Source: Agarophyton chilense
Lineage: Eukaryota; Rhodophyta; Florideophyceae; Gracilariales; Gracilariaceae
Reading direction: 5' to 3'
Assembly (NCBI GenBank): GCA_030374765.1
Contig: JARGXX010000100.1
Span: forward strand, 1,364,001-1,428,000
DNA: 64,000 nucleotides
In this document: positions 1-10,611 of the stretch, one piece after another
Layout: every line of letters starts with the position of its first letter
How positions within the stretch are numbered: position 1 is the stretch's first letter
Notes under the pieces: generated by a model
Databases searched by the model: none
What the model saw: the letters and a program-made list of their open reading frames with translations, nothing else
Told to the model about the DNA's origin: nothing
Translations under genes and position numbers: made by a program

Positions 1-1134
1 TTCTGTTCGGTTTGTCTGTTCCCAAAATTTGGGTTCTACAAACTCCTGGAAAATTGTGTTTCTAGTGATCACTGCTCAGATAGGGCAGACTCTATCCTAA
101 ACTACATTTCTGTTCCTTCTGAACGTTTGGGCGCGTTCTTCTAACAGGCCTTTCAATTTTCCGGCATGCAAAGGTGAATGACAGCTTTCATATCAGAGTC
201 CATTGCTTCCCCACCGCTGGCAGGATAAAACATATTCTTCATGCCTTGAAAGTCCAGTTTCTCATTCTGAAAGCGAATGACCGTAGTTCTGAAGGCGATG
301 GAGAACAAATATAGCTGAACTGCTATCAGTTCATGAGTAAAGAGCACGTGGCTGAATGGAAGTCACTGGATTGTGTTCTGCATCGGTAGTGGAGAAGAGC
401 GCAAGCAGATCGATGGTGATCAATTCATGAACGAAAAGGACACGGCCTCACGAGAGTCACTGGATTGTGATCGGGTCACACGATGTTTGAAAACACTCTC
501 ACATGTCCCAAGACTGACTTTGGATCATGAAAGAATCATTTTCAGAGTTCCATAGGGAAAGGTTTTCCTTTAAGACAATTATCGCAACAAGCGTTCCCGT
601 TCTCAGGTTGCCTCGGTAGACCACCCTCAAGGTGATCATGGGTGAAACTGCATTTAGCCTTCGTTACAGATATTGTTCGTAGAACAATAAAAACATTTGT
701 TTTGGTGTTGATACTGTAGAAGATTTGGTCTATTAATGATTTTGCACGGATTATATTTGAAAATAGAATGTCTTGGACATCTCGAGAAAATAAAAAATGG
801 GGCTTTGCTTGACACCAACAACTGCACTTTTTTTTTTTAATATGTGCATAGTGATGAGCCCGGTTTTTCACAGAACCCTACCCAAATTTTTTACATGCAC
901 ATCCGGGCGGCACGGCATTCATTCTACTCATACACTTAAATACGAATTAGAAAACCATAAAAAAAAAGATCCATACAAAAAAGAACAAGATGAAAACTAC
1001 ATCATATATGTTTTATCCTGTATATGGCAAAATCTTCAACATAGGACTTCAAATTTTGACAAACATAAAAGGGTCTGGGATCTGTCTATGGTTGCCCTCT
1101 GGTAATAAAAAAAACCAAGCCACAAAAGACTTCA
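1..1134. other. Region upstream of zinc-finger gene, no gene seen
   Basis: Only short overlapping open frames occur on both strands and none looks like a protein family. The stretch is AT-rich near 830-1110, with long A and T runs. It holds one imperfect duplication (326-378 and 418-471) that I list separately. It may include the promoter of the zinc-finger gene, but I see no clear TATA box. Confidence 0.5.
326..471. repeat. Imperfect direct duplication, about 93-bp spacing
   Basis: The segment around 326-378 (gttcatgagtaaagagcacg, then agtcactggattgtg) recurs at 418-471 with substitutions (attcatgaacgaaaaggaca, then agtcactggattgtg). It looks like an old local tandem duplication. No coding role is visible. 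Confidence 0.5.
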
Positions 1135-1200
1135 TTGTTGCTTAAAACTAAACAAGATATCTGCTGTACAGAGTCTACTTGTGGAAAAGAACTCATCTCA

Positions 1201-2277
1201 ATGGATCGTGAGAACGGAAGTGGTTCCAAGCGACCTCACCCGAATTCTAGTGAGGCAAATAAGAGACGGCGAGTTTTAGAAGAAGAAAACCCAATCCCAG
1301 AAATTCAATTGAGGTCGTCTGACACTCCATTCCCTTCCACGGCTGTTCCAAGCACGGCGGGTAACTCTCAAAGAGTAAACAAAGGGTCCATTTCGTTCTT
1401 GCTCAATGAAGAGCCAATTCCTAGCTTTAGTCTCCCTTCTCACGGAGGAATGGCGGGCCCGAGCAGTGGAATTTCTCCTTGGACAAGAATGACAGTGTCA
1501 GGTAAAGAACTCTCATCTCGAAGAGAAATGACTGGACAAAGAAGTGGACTACCTTCTCAGCTAGAAGGGACGGGGAGAAGGAGCGGCTGCCCCTCCGCTA
1601 TTGCATCCATCTCACAGGACACAAATGAGCACATTCCTCAAAACAGAAGGGGGTCTAAGTACAGCTGTCGCAGTTGTGAGTATGAAACGACTCAGCCAAG
1701 CTTCTTGAAAAGACATGAAGTGTCTCATCTGCCATATGAGTCGCGCAGATTTGCTTGTGAAACTTGTGGTGTAAGGTTTGCGCGGAAGGTCGGTCTAGTC
1801 CAACACAAGGTTATTCATGATCGGAATAGAGAGCGCTTCAGGTGCGATAAGTGCAATGAAACATTTGTGCAAAAAAAGAATCTGCTGTATCACATCCGGC
1901 GAGCCCATCCACAATCGAAGTACACATGCCATCAATGCCAGAAAAGTTTCCTTCAAGAACAACAATTGGAGAGTCACAAGCTTATGCATCACTCAAGCGG
2001 GTTTGCGTGCGATCATTGCGGAAAAGCTTTTTCGGAAAGGCGTTTCTTGTACAACCACATGCGTTTGCATGATCTGCAGAAGAGCTATCCCTGCGATCAG
2101 TGCATGAAATCGTTCCCGGAAAGACATCTCCTTGAGTCGCATAAGTCCTGTCACGATCTGCACAACAGACCCAGTTTTCCGTGTGAGCAGTGTGGCAAGT
2201 CTTTTGCAACAAATGGAAACATGAGAAGACATCGCAGAGACTCTTGCAAACATCGATCGAACACACCAGGCTCTTGA
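1201..2277 (+). CDS. C2H2 zinc-finger protein with seven fingers, probable transcription factor
   Basis: The reading frame is open from 1135, but I prefer the ATG at 1201, followed by a hydrophilic Ser/Pro/Arg-rich tail, giving 358 residues; the ATG at 1135 would add 22. The N-terminal half looks disordered and carries a basic stretch (KRPHP through NKRRR) that could be a nuclear localisation signal, plus a short SISFLLNEEP segment. The C-terminal half holds seven tandem C2H2 fingers beginning near residues 156, 186, 215, 243, 270, 298 and 328. Linkers are irregular, lacking the classical TGEKP sequence. The last finger is atypical after its first histidine (RRHRRDSCKH), so its final ligand may be Cys or His. 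A nuclear DNA-binding role is inferred from the family; the target is unknown. No intron is needed. It has no neighbouring gene within 3 kb. Confidence 0.85.
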   Translation: MDRENGSGSKRPHPNSSEANKRRRVLEEENPIPEIQLRSSDTPFPSTAVPSTAGNSQRVNKGSISFLLNEEPIPSFSLPSHGGMAGPSSGISPWTRMTVSGKELSSRREMTGQRSGLPSQLEGTGRRSGCPSAIASISQDTNEHIPQNRRGSKYSCRSCEYETTQPSFLKRHEVSHLPYESRRFACETCGVRFARKVGLVQHKVIHDRNRERFRCDKCNETFVQKKNLLYHIRRAHPQSKYTCHQCQKSFLQEQQLESHKLMHHSSGFACDHCGKAFSERRFLYNHMRLHDLQKSYPCDQCMKSFPERHLLESHKSCHDLHNRPSFPCEQCGKSFATNGNMRRHRRDSCKHRSNTPGS

Positions 2278-4429
2278 GAATGTCACGTTTTTCGGCTTCT
2301 TTTGATTACTAGTTGTGAACGCATTCGAATGATCTACGATAAAAGAATTGCTTGTATGTACTACTGTGACAAATGTGTCAAACTCGGCCAGTGTGTAAAT
2401 TTTGAACCTTCAACTTTCCCTGATGACAAGGAAACCCCTCCAATCAGGCTATGAAGCACAAGCCGTCAACTAGTTTTTGCTGTGAAGTTTTTGCTACTTC
2501 ACACGCTCAAGCACACGAGAATTGCTTTTAAGAAGATTTAGCTCAGGTTGGTGAGCACCCATCCCTGTGCTTGAATAGGGTCGTCAATACTTTTGATTCT
2601 AAAGAATTAATAGATCTCCTCCTCGTGTTGAAATATTATTGATAAACATACGAGCTAAAAAGATTTTGGGTTTCTTAAAACATTTCAACATCGATTTTGC
2701 AGATACTATTAGAATTGATAAACATCCTAAAAATATTTTCACATGGTTGAATTCATTAATAATTTGTATTTGGAAATATATCTTTCGCGACACGTTTTCG
2801 ATTCATGACATTGATATTGGATGTTTTCCATGGGATAGAGCAACTTTTTTCTTTTCTACTTCAGATTAATGAACATACTGTTCGATTTTCACCTTTTGAA
2901 TGCTTCGGTTCGTTGGGAAAACTCCAGAAAATGAATTCTGCTAATGCGGGGTGCAACGGAGCACAGGAGATGCGCTTTTCTTGGTCTACTTTACAGATAA
3001 TTCACTTCGTTGTTACACCCAAGGATATGCGGGAAATTGACCTTTTTCGCAAGGCGTATTTGTGATTGGGCTTTTGTAAAGCCAGAAGTCATAGTCATAC
3101 CGATTGTCCAAGAAGTCAGTTTCATTTAGTCAGTTATAAAAACGAGCTTAATGCTTCAATATCTAATTGCCGCAAAAGCTAGAATACTTTTACACCTTTT
3201 TGCTTTAAGATGTAGGAGCCATTTGTCCCAAGTCATTATCCTTCAGCGCGTTGGCGACAAATACGCGGAGGATCTCTGTCCTTTCTTAAGTACTTGAAAG
3301 CAACAATTGTGCTTGGTCTCCTTCTTTTCGGGCTGGATCGCAGAAAATTTTTTTGGCAAGAGCACATCAACCTTGAGCTGACAAAGCCACTCTGGCAACT
3401 GGGTTAGACGGTACCTGGCTAGTCAGTTCTCGTTTCTTGTTCATTTCTTTCAAATACATCACAGCTGCCTCTCACTCTCTCCGCCCGCGCCATAAAAATG
3501 TCTCTCGCTTCTCACAGTGAAAAGGCCCGAATACAACCTGTAGGTTCGAAAACTTGTCTGCATCGTCGGTATGCAATTATCCATCAAGCTTACTGGCTTT
3601 CTTCGCTACAGCCCAGTGGAGAACAAGTTCAAGTTCGGCCCTTTCGATGTCGGAGCAATCAAAGAACCCAAACGCAATTTTTGATGTCCAAAACTCCCAA
3701 GATGTAAGAAAGTTAAACGCGGCGGGTTTCGTGCTTTTTGCGGTTCGGATGAGAATCTTCGTCCGGGGAGGGAGTTGATGTCGCCACTTTTGGGCCGGCT
3801 CTCCTCCGAATCGCACCGAGACGAGTCTGGGAACAGTCTGGCCGCTGTATTTCAAGCGTCTTCGGATGATATTTGCACAGGCGCAGAAACCGCGTTCTTC
3901 ATCTGCATTAAGAAAACTCGGTGTAGTAGCCAAAGCTCGTACCTCAAAAGCTTCGTTCGCATCAGGAGAAGTGAAAACATAGTTGAAAGTAGAGGTTTAC
4001 CGTAAGCGAAGGCAGCAGAGTTTTATACAGTTAACGGAGCAACCTTAGAGTCCGAGTGTGGCAACGTGAGGGGAGGGGCCGAGATTCGATCTCGGGCTTT
4101 CAAAAAAGGTGGTACAATAAAAGGGGTAGGACAAGCAACACTCGGCGGTGCTAGAAACGATACGTTTACTACGCGGCGGTAGTTCTCGGCTGAGGCTCCC
4201 TTCTTTTCGCTGCCGTGCTCGCAGACCATACGACTTAAGTAGACTGTAGACCGCAGATAACCGGGCATATCTAACTATGGCAACATCTGTGAAACACTAC
4301 AGTACAGATCTATCCGGTGTGTAGGCTATTCGGGTTGCATACGATCATTATCGATACAGTATATTATACCATAAAAGATGCGCATCGGTTTTTGCTACCT
4401 TCCACACAGGACCTTACACACTGATTCCT
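2278..4429. other. Intergenic stretch, no supported gene
   Basis: Several short open frames exist on both strands around 3500-4000, including one starting at 3498 after cataaaa and a pyrimidine-rich leader. None has a recognisable domain, and they overlap each other in conflicting frames. A small real gene at 3498-3700 cannot be excluded, but I cannot support it. Confidence 0.4.
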
Positions 4430-4439
4430 TCTTGTAGAT

Positions 4440-5960
4440 TCAGCAACCGGTAGATTTGCCTGAACCAGTGAACAGCGCCTTAGACAAATCGATAGATATC
4501 TTGCCATTGAACATCATTAGTTTCAATGGTGTGGCTACTGGACAATCTACTTGGTCAGTGGACCGGCGTAGCTACAGTTTTCAGGTATCAAAAACATGCG
4601 GTCGATCTTCTTAGTCTCAAACTCATACTTTATGACGCTAACGTCGGCGCAAATCGATCAATCGGTAGCATCATGGCAAGAAGATAACGTCGCATAGAGA
4701 TATTGGGAATCATCTACGATCTAGAGGCTGACATGTATCCCTAGTAGCTTCTTGTACGTTTCCTTCAACACTTGCCCTTCGTCAATGGCTTCACCAGCCG
4801 CCAAAGTCTCAGCTAAACCAATCGATTTTGACTGGACGGTGCGACTTGTGTGCACTCCATAAAATAACATGAAAGACAGAGTCTTCGCGGATTTCACCTA
4901 GCAACAGTCCAGATACAAATCCCAGTTGCCCGTATTCAGATACGCGGCTTGCATCTGAAAAAACAACGAGCGATGGCGCATATTGCTTCAGTTGAAGGGG
5001 TCTACAATAGCTGACTGTCGTGTCTCTCTTCTTCAGACCTTTCAAGATATTTACCTGTGTCACAAGATCCTTGACAAAGGGTAACGGTACCTTCTGTTGT
5101 ATAAAACTGGCATCATGTGCACAAAATGGCGAAGGCCCAATTCCAAGCCATCCAATAGAGCTGTTGAGGGAGCGGAAACTTGCTAGTTCTATGGTTGTAA
5201 GTGTGTGTTTTGGCTCCTTACGCCCCACTCGACTGATTACTGGAAGCTCGAAGCACTGCAGCTTGTCGTCTCCGTGTATCGTGATGCCAAATTCTTCTTT
5301 CTGAGTGACTTCCAGGCCATAGAACTGAATACTACCAGGTCCATACACCACAGTTCCGCGTTTGTAGTCATCCTTCACCCTGTTAATAACTTGCGTGAGT
5401 CTATGCCTTGGTGCTGCAAACAGTATGTCATCGACTACCTTGACAGCTAAGGTCAGGAGTTCACTTCTTGACCTCTTATAAAACAGCTGGAGCACATACA
5501 CCAACTGTAGAAACCCACCATCACGTAGAAAGATGTCGGTGATTTCCTGCCGTTTCGCTCCGGCATTCACTAAGCCATAAGCAGCTGAAAGGAATAGCCA
5601 ATAGAGCCTTCTCCTCGTAGTGCACTCACGTGGCGGGATAACCTACATATCTCTTTGAGCCTCCGTCTGCAAAAAGGCGCTCTTGAAATCTATCTTCGCG
5701 ATAGTCCACTTAAAAATGGTGGCGAGGGAGCACAGAATGCGAATAACAACGGGGAGACAGGTTGCGGAGTCTGTCTTCAATGTGTGCTTCTTACTGTCTT
5801 TGTTGCAATGCACTGCAATTCTGGCCTTCATTGTGAGACTTCCGTCATCGCACTTTTTCACTTCGAAGAACACGTGGCTTGTGATCACGTTCGAGTTCTG
5901 GGGTACGTCGGAACGGGTGTCTCTCCATCAAACCCATTTGTCTAAAGACCAAACGGTAAA
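4440..5960 (-). mobile_element. Relic of Copia-type retrotransposon (RT and RNase H part)
   Basis: Minus-strand fragments read as Copia reverse transcriptase and RNase H. The frame at 5888-5643 carries the RT start (KARIAVHCNKDSKK, IAKIDFKSAFLQTEAQRD). The frame at 5570-4809 carries the RT active-site region (VKVVDDILFAA), the conserved SSIGWLG segment and the RNase H start (LVVFSDASRVSEYGQLGF). After a frameshift near 4810 the copy continues to about 4440 (ADVSVIKYEFET, then FNGKISIDLSKAL). All of these match, segment by segment, the intact 1481-residue polyprotein at 55304-59749, so it is the same family. Gag, protease and integrase are missing and several stops and frameshifts are present, so it is dead and 5'-truncated. 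No LTR was found. Confidence 0.85.
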
Positions 5961-6595
5961 ATTATACCTACCCAATAAACTGCGCACAGCTGTCTACACG
6001 TTTACCTCTGATGCCCACCGGTGGAGATGCTCTTAGCGCTCGGTTGACATACTTGCAGGAGGAATTTTTGCAACAACGACGTCCCTATTTCTATATTTCA
6101 GCACTACATTATAACGCACTGGTAGTCTTGCTCTTGTGCGAGCTGCATCGTGTGGGTGGTGAACTCATCCCCGTTGAGATTGTCTCTTTTTAATTTTTTG
6201 GTGTGCATAAGATTGCTATGCTCTCCGCCCCACTTTGCCCGCAGCAATGAATACAGTTTCATGTCCGCTGCTCATGCCATTGTTGGAAGAAAATCATTTT
6301 CTCTCCCAAAAGACTGGCGCAGCCGAAACGCTCGTGTGTGCCACGGGCCCCCCAATTTTTCCGAAGAGAGGCACTGTTGCAGGAAGAGGACGATTGGAGA
6401 GGCTCTGTACGCCGTCGCCTACCATCGAGATAGGTAGGCACGCGATGCAACGAGTTGTTATTCTATTGAAAAGTGCTTGCGCATTCTTTCGTTCAAAAGC
6501 GCATGATTGGAATGGGAAGTGAGACGACATCCACGCGCGGAAAAGGGCCGCGCTGGGAATGCGTCCGAGACAAAATGTTTTGCGGAGCGCGGTTG
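5961..6595. other. Short intergenic stretch, nothing identified
   Basis: Between the Copia relic and the 113-bp tandem repeat, only small overlapping frames occur on both strands. None shows a domain. The sequence becomes more GC-rich towards 6600. Confidence 0.4.
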
Positions 6596-6821
6596 GCGGG
6601 AAACGGTGCGAAGACGTGGGAGAGAGTGGCAGAAAGGGTGCTCGGATGCAAACAAGACGGGAAACAGCTAGATCAATACAGTAGACATACTATGACGAGA
6701 GACAGCTAGCGGGAAACAGTGCAAAGACGTAGGAGAGAGTGGCAGAAAGGGTGCGCGGATGCAAACAAGAAGAGAAACAGCTAGATCAATGCAGTAGACA
6801 TACTATGACGAGAGACAGCTA
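6596..6821. repeat. Tandem repeat, two copies of 113 bp
   Basis: The unit starting gcgggaaacggtgcgaagac at 6596 recurs at 6709 (gcgggaaacagtgcaaagac). Both copies end with catactatgacgagagacagc. A partial third copy follows (agcaatacagcagacatg). It lies 0.5 kb upstream of the vWA-like gene. Recent local duplication is the simplest reading. Confidence 0.8.
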
Positions 6822-7297
6822 GAGCAATACAGCAGACATGCTACTATGATACATACAGCACCAAAAAGCCAGCAGAGATTCGGATGATGACGATGTGCGG
6901 CAACACCACGCGTCGAGTGTGCCCGCGTCATAGAGTACCTCAGCCAAGACTGTCAGAGAAGAAGAAGAAGAATGCGGCGCGGAGGCGCGAAAACCCGCAC
7001 TGTCGGGGCTGCCTTGTTGCCGCGCGCAGCAATGCACTGAGCCCGCGCTGCCGTCTCTCCATGCTTGCTGGACGCGGGCGAGGTCGTTGGCGCGCTCTGC
7101 ACGTGCGCACGGGGTGCAGAGGCTGCGCAGCGTGCTACAAAGGCGCGCGCCGCGGGCGGGGAACAAGACCGCCGCCGTAAAGCGATGCAGCATCGCGCAC
7201 CCTCCCGCACCCCCGCCGCCACCTGAACAAGTTGGTGCTGTTGAGCTGCTTCCCGGCACGCATCGCGCCTTTCTTCCCGCCGCCCGACACCTCCACA

Positions 7298-8116
7298 ATG
7301 GTTGCGCGCCAATCGGCGCTCCGACTCGCGCTCATGTGCTACTGCGCGCAGATGTGGCTCATCCCGGGTGCCGCCTTGTCGTCTGGCGTTCCTTTGTTTG
7401 TCGATTCCGCCCCCGGCGCGTACATCGGCGCGTACATCGACGCGTACTCGTCCGAGCCAAGTCTGGCGTCGCCCGCCACCGCAGAGTCCCTCTCACTTGC
7501 GCCAGCGTCGTTCCCCTCCGACGAGCCCTCATCAACCATTCCGCTGCGCCGCAGTCGCGCGCAAATGCGCGCCAAGATCGACTCGGCGATGTCAATCGCG
7601 CGCGAGGCGCGCTGCGCGCCCAGCGTTTGCTTCGCGCTGGACGGCAGCAAGCGGCTGACGCCGGCGGAGTTCAAGCAGCAGGCGGATTTCGCCAAGCTGG
7701 TGGCGGCCGTCATCTCGCTGGACGCGCGCGCCTCGCTGGCGGCCGTGCGCTACGCGCGGCGCGCCACGAGCGTGGCGCCGCTGGGCGACGACGCCGAGAA
7801 GTTCCTTCTCGCCGTGGACGGCGCGCGGCGCCTCGGCGGCGTCGCTCGCGAGAGCCGCGGCGTGCGCCGCTGCGAGAGAGAGCTGCGCGCCGCGAAAGGC
7901 GCGAGGAAGGTGGTGCTGCTGGGCGACGGCCGCCGCGCGACGGCCGCCGCCGCGCAGCGCCTGAGCGCGAGCCCCGGCGCGGGGCTGTGCGTTGTGCGCG
8001 TGTGCAATGGCGGCACGGAGCTCGATGGCGAGCTGACGGCAGACAGCTGGCTGGGCGTGCTCGACGTGCTCGAGCGGCTGGTGCGCGAGCTGTGCGATGC
8101 GCCCCCGCACTTCTGA
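7298..8116 (+). CDS. Secreted vWA-like domain protein, GC-rich
   Basis: The frame is open from 7232, but the ATG at 7298 starts a typical signal peptide (MVARQSALRLALMCYCAQMW, then LIPGAALS), giving 272 residues. Residues 30-105 are Ser/Pro/Ala-rich with a short repeat (AYIGAYIDAY). From about residue 108 the protein reads as a von Willebrand factor A fold: a strand ending in a metal-site-like motif (VCFALDGSKR, 110-119), a long helix (FKQQADFAKLVAAVIS), a strand with LAAVRYA, a later strand KVVLLGDGRR (204-213) and a final VVRVCNG strand. The canonical DxSxS metal site is incomplete (DGSKR), so ligand binding may be altered. Local GC content is far above the neighbours. A role at the cell surface or wall in adhesion is inferred from the fold. 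Overlapping long frames on both strands are side effects of the GC bias. Confidence 0.7.
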   Translation: MVARQSALRLALMCYCAQMWLIPGAALSSGVPLFVDSAPGAYIGAYIDAYSSEPSLASPATAESLSLAPASFPSDEPSSTIPLRRSRAQMRAKIDSAMSIAREARCAPSVCFALDGSKRLTPAEFKQQADFAKLVAAVISLDARASLAAVRYARRATSVAPLGDDAEKFLLAVDGARRLGGVARESRGVRRCERELRAAKGARKVVLLGDGRRATAAAAQRLSASPGAGLCVVRVCNGGTELDGELTADSWLGVLDVLERLVRELCDAPPHF

Positions 8117-8739
8117 CTTTGTCTTAACTAACAGTTACATAGAAAAACTTCAGCATTTATGAGGGCCAACTCTGCTACGAATATCTTTCCCAGTAACCCA
8201 GTACACGCTGTACGTGTGTTGTAAACCAATGCAATTATCACTGCGATGCTCATGTTGGCATAATGGAATGCAATCGATAGCTGTTCATCGTTTGAACGCG
8301 CAAATGTCCCATAAAAAAAGAAGACCACAATCCAAAATCAATAATCCAGTCTTCTTCCAGTATTCTCCTCGTAGTTTTCAATCATGTTTTGCGACGGTGA
8401 GAAACACGGCGCAGTATAACGATCGTTTCCAGAAGCAAGGAAGCACATGTCTTCACACTGGCAGTTCCAGTACTAGTGTACCGAGTATGTTCTTCTCTCT
8501 CATGAGCGATATGTGCTTTGCGGCCTCTTCTAGAGAGAAAGTTCTGAGCGTTAACCCCAATCGGCGCGATAGTTTTTTTTTTGAGAATGTAGTCCCACTC
8601 CAAAAGAACAGAAACATCAGCATATACAGGAAATCCTTAAACGACACAAACAACCACCAGAAGGACGAAATTTGAAGGAAACGAAATCCAACTATCACCA
8701 GGTCAAGAGCTGAAAAGCTCCGACAACAGCTTATCGAGA
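8117..8739. other. Intergenic stretch downstream of vWA-like gene
   Basis: AT content jumps back up immediately after the vWA stop codon. Open frames at 8214-8675 (plus) and 8453-8698 (minus) overlap each other and show no family features. I regard both as chance. The 5' edge of the next Copia relic is near 8740. Confidence 0.4.
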
Positions 8740-10130
8740 GCTATTTCAAACTTTCGGATATAGTGAATTTATGTTACATCAGGCTCAAGCTCTGCCGCCA
8801 TACGCAACTCAAATTAAGGCACGTATCACAGTGCATGGAAACAATAATAGCGAAAAAGAGGTCCTCAAAAACTGCGACCTGCCCATTAGTAGGCATTCGC
8901 ATGTTACTGTCTTTTGCAACTACTTCCCGTTGGACACTAGCAAATATTGACTTTAAAAGCGCGTTTTTGCAAACTGCAGGACATCGTGACGTCTATATGG
9001 TTACATCACGAGAGTGCAAGACACGCTTTCAGATTTAATGGCTGCCTTTGGCAGCTGCATACGGGTTAGCAAACGCAGGAGCTAAGTAGCAGCAGTTGAG
9101 TGACAACGTATTACGTATACTCGGCTTTTTACAACTTGTGTATGTACTACAGTTGATTTATTAGAGACCCAAGGGCAGCTAGCTGTAGTCGCTTTTAAAT
9201 ATGTGGATGAAATCATGTTCTGCGGGGAAAGTAAGAAAGTGTCTGAAGTGATGCAATATTTTTTGAAGAACTATCAACTTGGCAAACTCTTATGTGGACC
9301 AGCCCACATACACTTTTATGGAATAATGGTGACACATTACCATGAAAAATTAAGGGTCAGCAGGCTCCTTCACTCAGCTGCACTAGGAGAAAGACCAGGG
9401 TATGCCTTTGAACAGCACTGAACTTAAGGCGTACCGATTCTCTCAACAGTTCTATGGGGTGGCTTGGCATCGCTGCCTCACCATTTTGCGCCTTTGTTGC
9501 CAGCTTTCTACAGTAAAAAGGGCCAAGTTCTCTTGTGAAAGACATGGTGTCTCAGATAAATCATCAGAATAGCATGGAGAAACAAGGAACATCAGTCAGG
9601 GTTTCGAGATCGACTGAAAGCAAGAAGTTCCATGCTACTCTAGTAGCATTTTCTGACGCCAGTCGCACATCTGATTATGGACAACTAGGATTTGTGGCAG
9701 GGTTATTGTTTGGAAATCCGGAACTGGACTGTGGAGTTCGCACAAATCGCGTCGACCCGTAAAATCTTTTGATTCTGCTGAAACAGTAGCAGCTGGGCGA
9801 GCCAATGACTAAGAAAAAATATTGAAAAGGGATTTTCAATATCTTTTGGAAATTCAACTAGGTTTTTGGATTGTAGTGGACTCTAAAAACTTGTACAAAA
9901 CACTCTATACATGTAGACACGCTACTGATAGGTATATTGGAGGCGATGTTTCTTTCATTCGACGTAAGTTTGAAACTGGTAATATAGATTGAATGGTTTG
10001 GATTCCTGGAATAATCAACTTTGCAGAACCAATGACTGAGACCGCTAGTCCCATATCATCAAGCTTCGAGTTTCAACTGTTCAAAAGTGTAGTCTCTACT
10101 GCCTTCTTCAGGCCTTTTCTAATGCTTCAA
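8740..10130 (+). mobile_element. Second relic of the same Copia family (RT and RNase H part)
   Basis: Plus-strand pieces match the same polyprotein family as 55304-59749. They are the RT start (TLANIDFKSAFLQTAGHRD, about 8930-8990), the AAAYGLANAGAK segment near 9050, an active-site block (FKYVDEIMFCG, near 9200), a degenerate SSMGWLG-like stretch near 9450, the RNase H start (LVAFSDASRTSDYGQLGF, 9640-9700), and a C-terminal MVWIPGIINFAEPMTE segment near 9990-10040. Each piece is separated by stops or frameshifts. Like the relic at 4440-5960 it lacks gag through integrase. The two relics are oppositely oriented but too diverged to be one recent inverted duplication. Confidence 0.8.
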
Positions 10131-10405
10131 ACACATAAACAGGGTAACTGGAACTCTTAAGAAGGATGAGCATGTGATGCAGATACTAGCTAGGGGATGA
10201 TTCTAGCGGGTAGTTGCAGGTGAGCAAGTCATGCTACCGAACTGCAAATGCAGACACCTGTACATGTGTAGACGCGCCGTGATTGGATAGTTGCACTATC
10301 AATACGCAAATGCAAACACTGTAGTTGTGTGCAGTGCAACTCTTAGAATTGCCTATGCTCACACTGTGCTCTGGCTTACAGCAGTGCCTCAGCCTGCATG
10401 TCTTA
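10131..10405. other. Stretch between Copia relic and young Copia insertion
   Basis: No coding signal. It ends in gttta, the first copy of the target duplication of the element at 10411. The phrase cgcaaatgcaaacac appears twice in related form (10235 and 10305). Confidence 0.4.
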
Positions 10406-10410
10406 GTTTA

Positions 10411-10598
10411 TGTTGACCGTTTGTGTCCTCACGCAAGGCGAAGCGAGTTTCCACAACATATGCCACGTGTGAGACACGCGAGCTCTGTCGCACAATGTGC
10501 ACTGTCTAAATAAACTGGGCTGCGCCGGCGTCGAGGACACTCGACCGCCGGCGGCAACTTGCCTTAAAAGGCAACATGAAATCCTACTGTTATCAATA
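10411..10598 (+). repeat. 5' LTR of Copia element
   Basis: 188 bp, identical by eye to 16641-16828. It contains a polyadenylation-type AATAAA at 10509-10514 and a GC-rich palindromic stretch (gccggcgtcg to cgaccgccggc). No TATA box is obvious. Confidence 0.95.
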
Positions 10599-10611
10599 TG
10601 GTAGCATCGCC
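10599..10611 (+). promoter_or_regulatory. Primer-binding site, tRNA 3'-end type
   Basis: TGGTAGCATCGCC follows the LTR with no gap. TGGTAGCA is complementary to a tRNA 3' end ...TGCTACCA, which is how eukaryotic initiator tRNA-Met ends. Further downstream gtttcgg could pair with a T-loop, but the spacing is not exact, so only the first 8 bases are a firm match. Confidence 0.6.

Noticed and set aside
7087-8127. A 346-codon plus-strand frame overlapping the vWA gene
   Set aside because: It is Arg/Ala-rich with no domain structure, while the overlapping frame has a signal peptide and a vWA-like fold. The GC bias explains the lack of stops.
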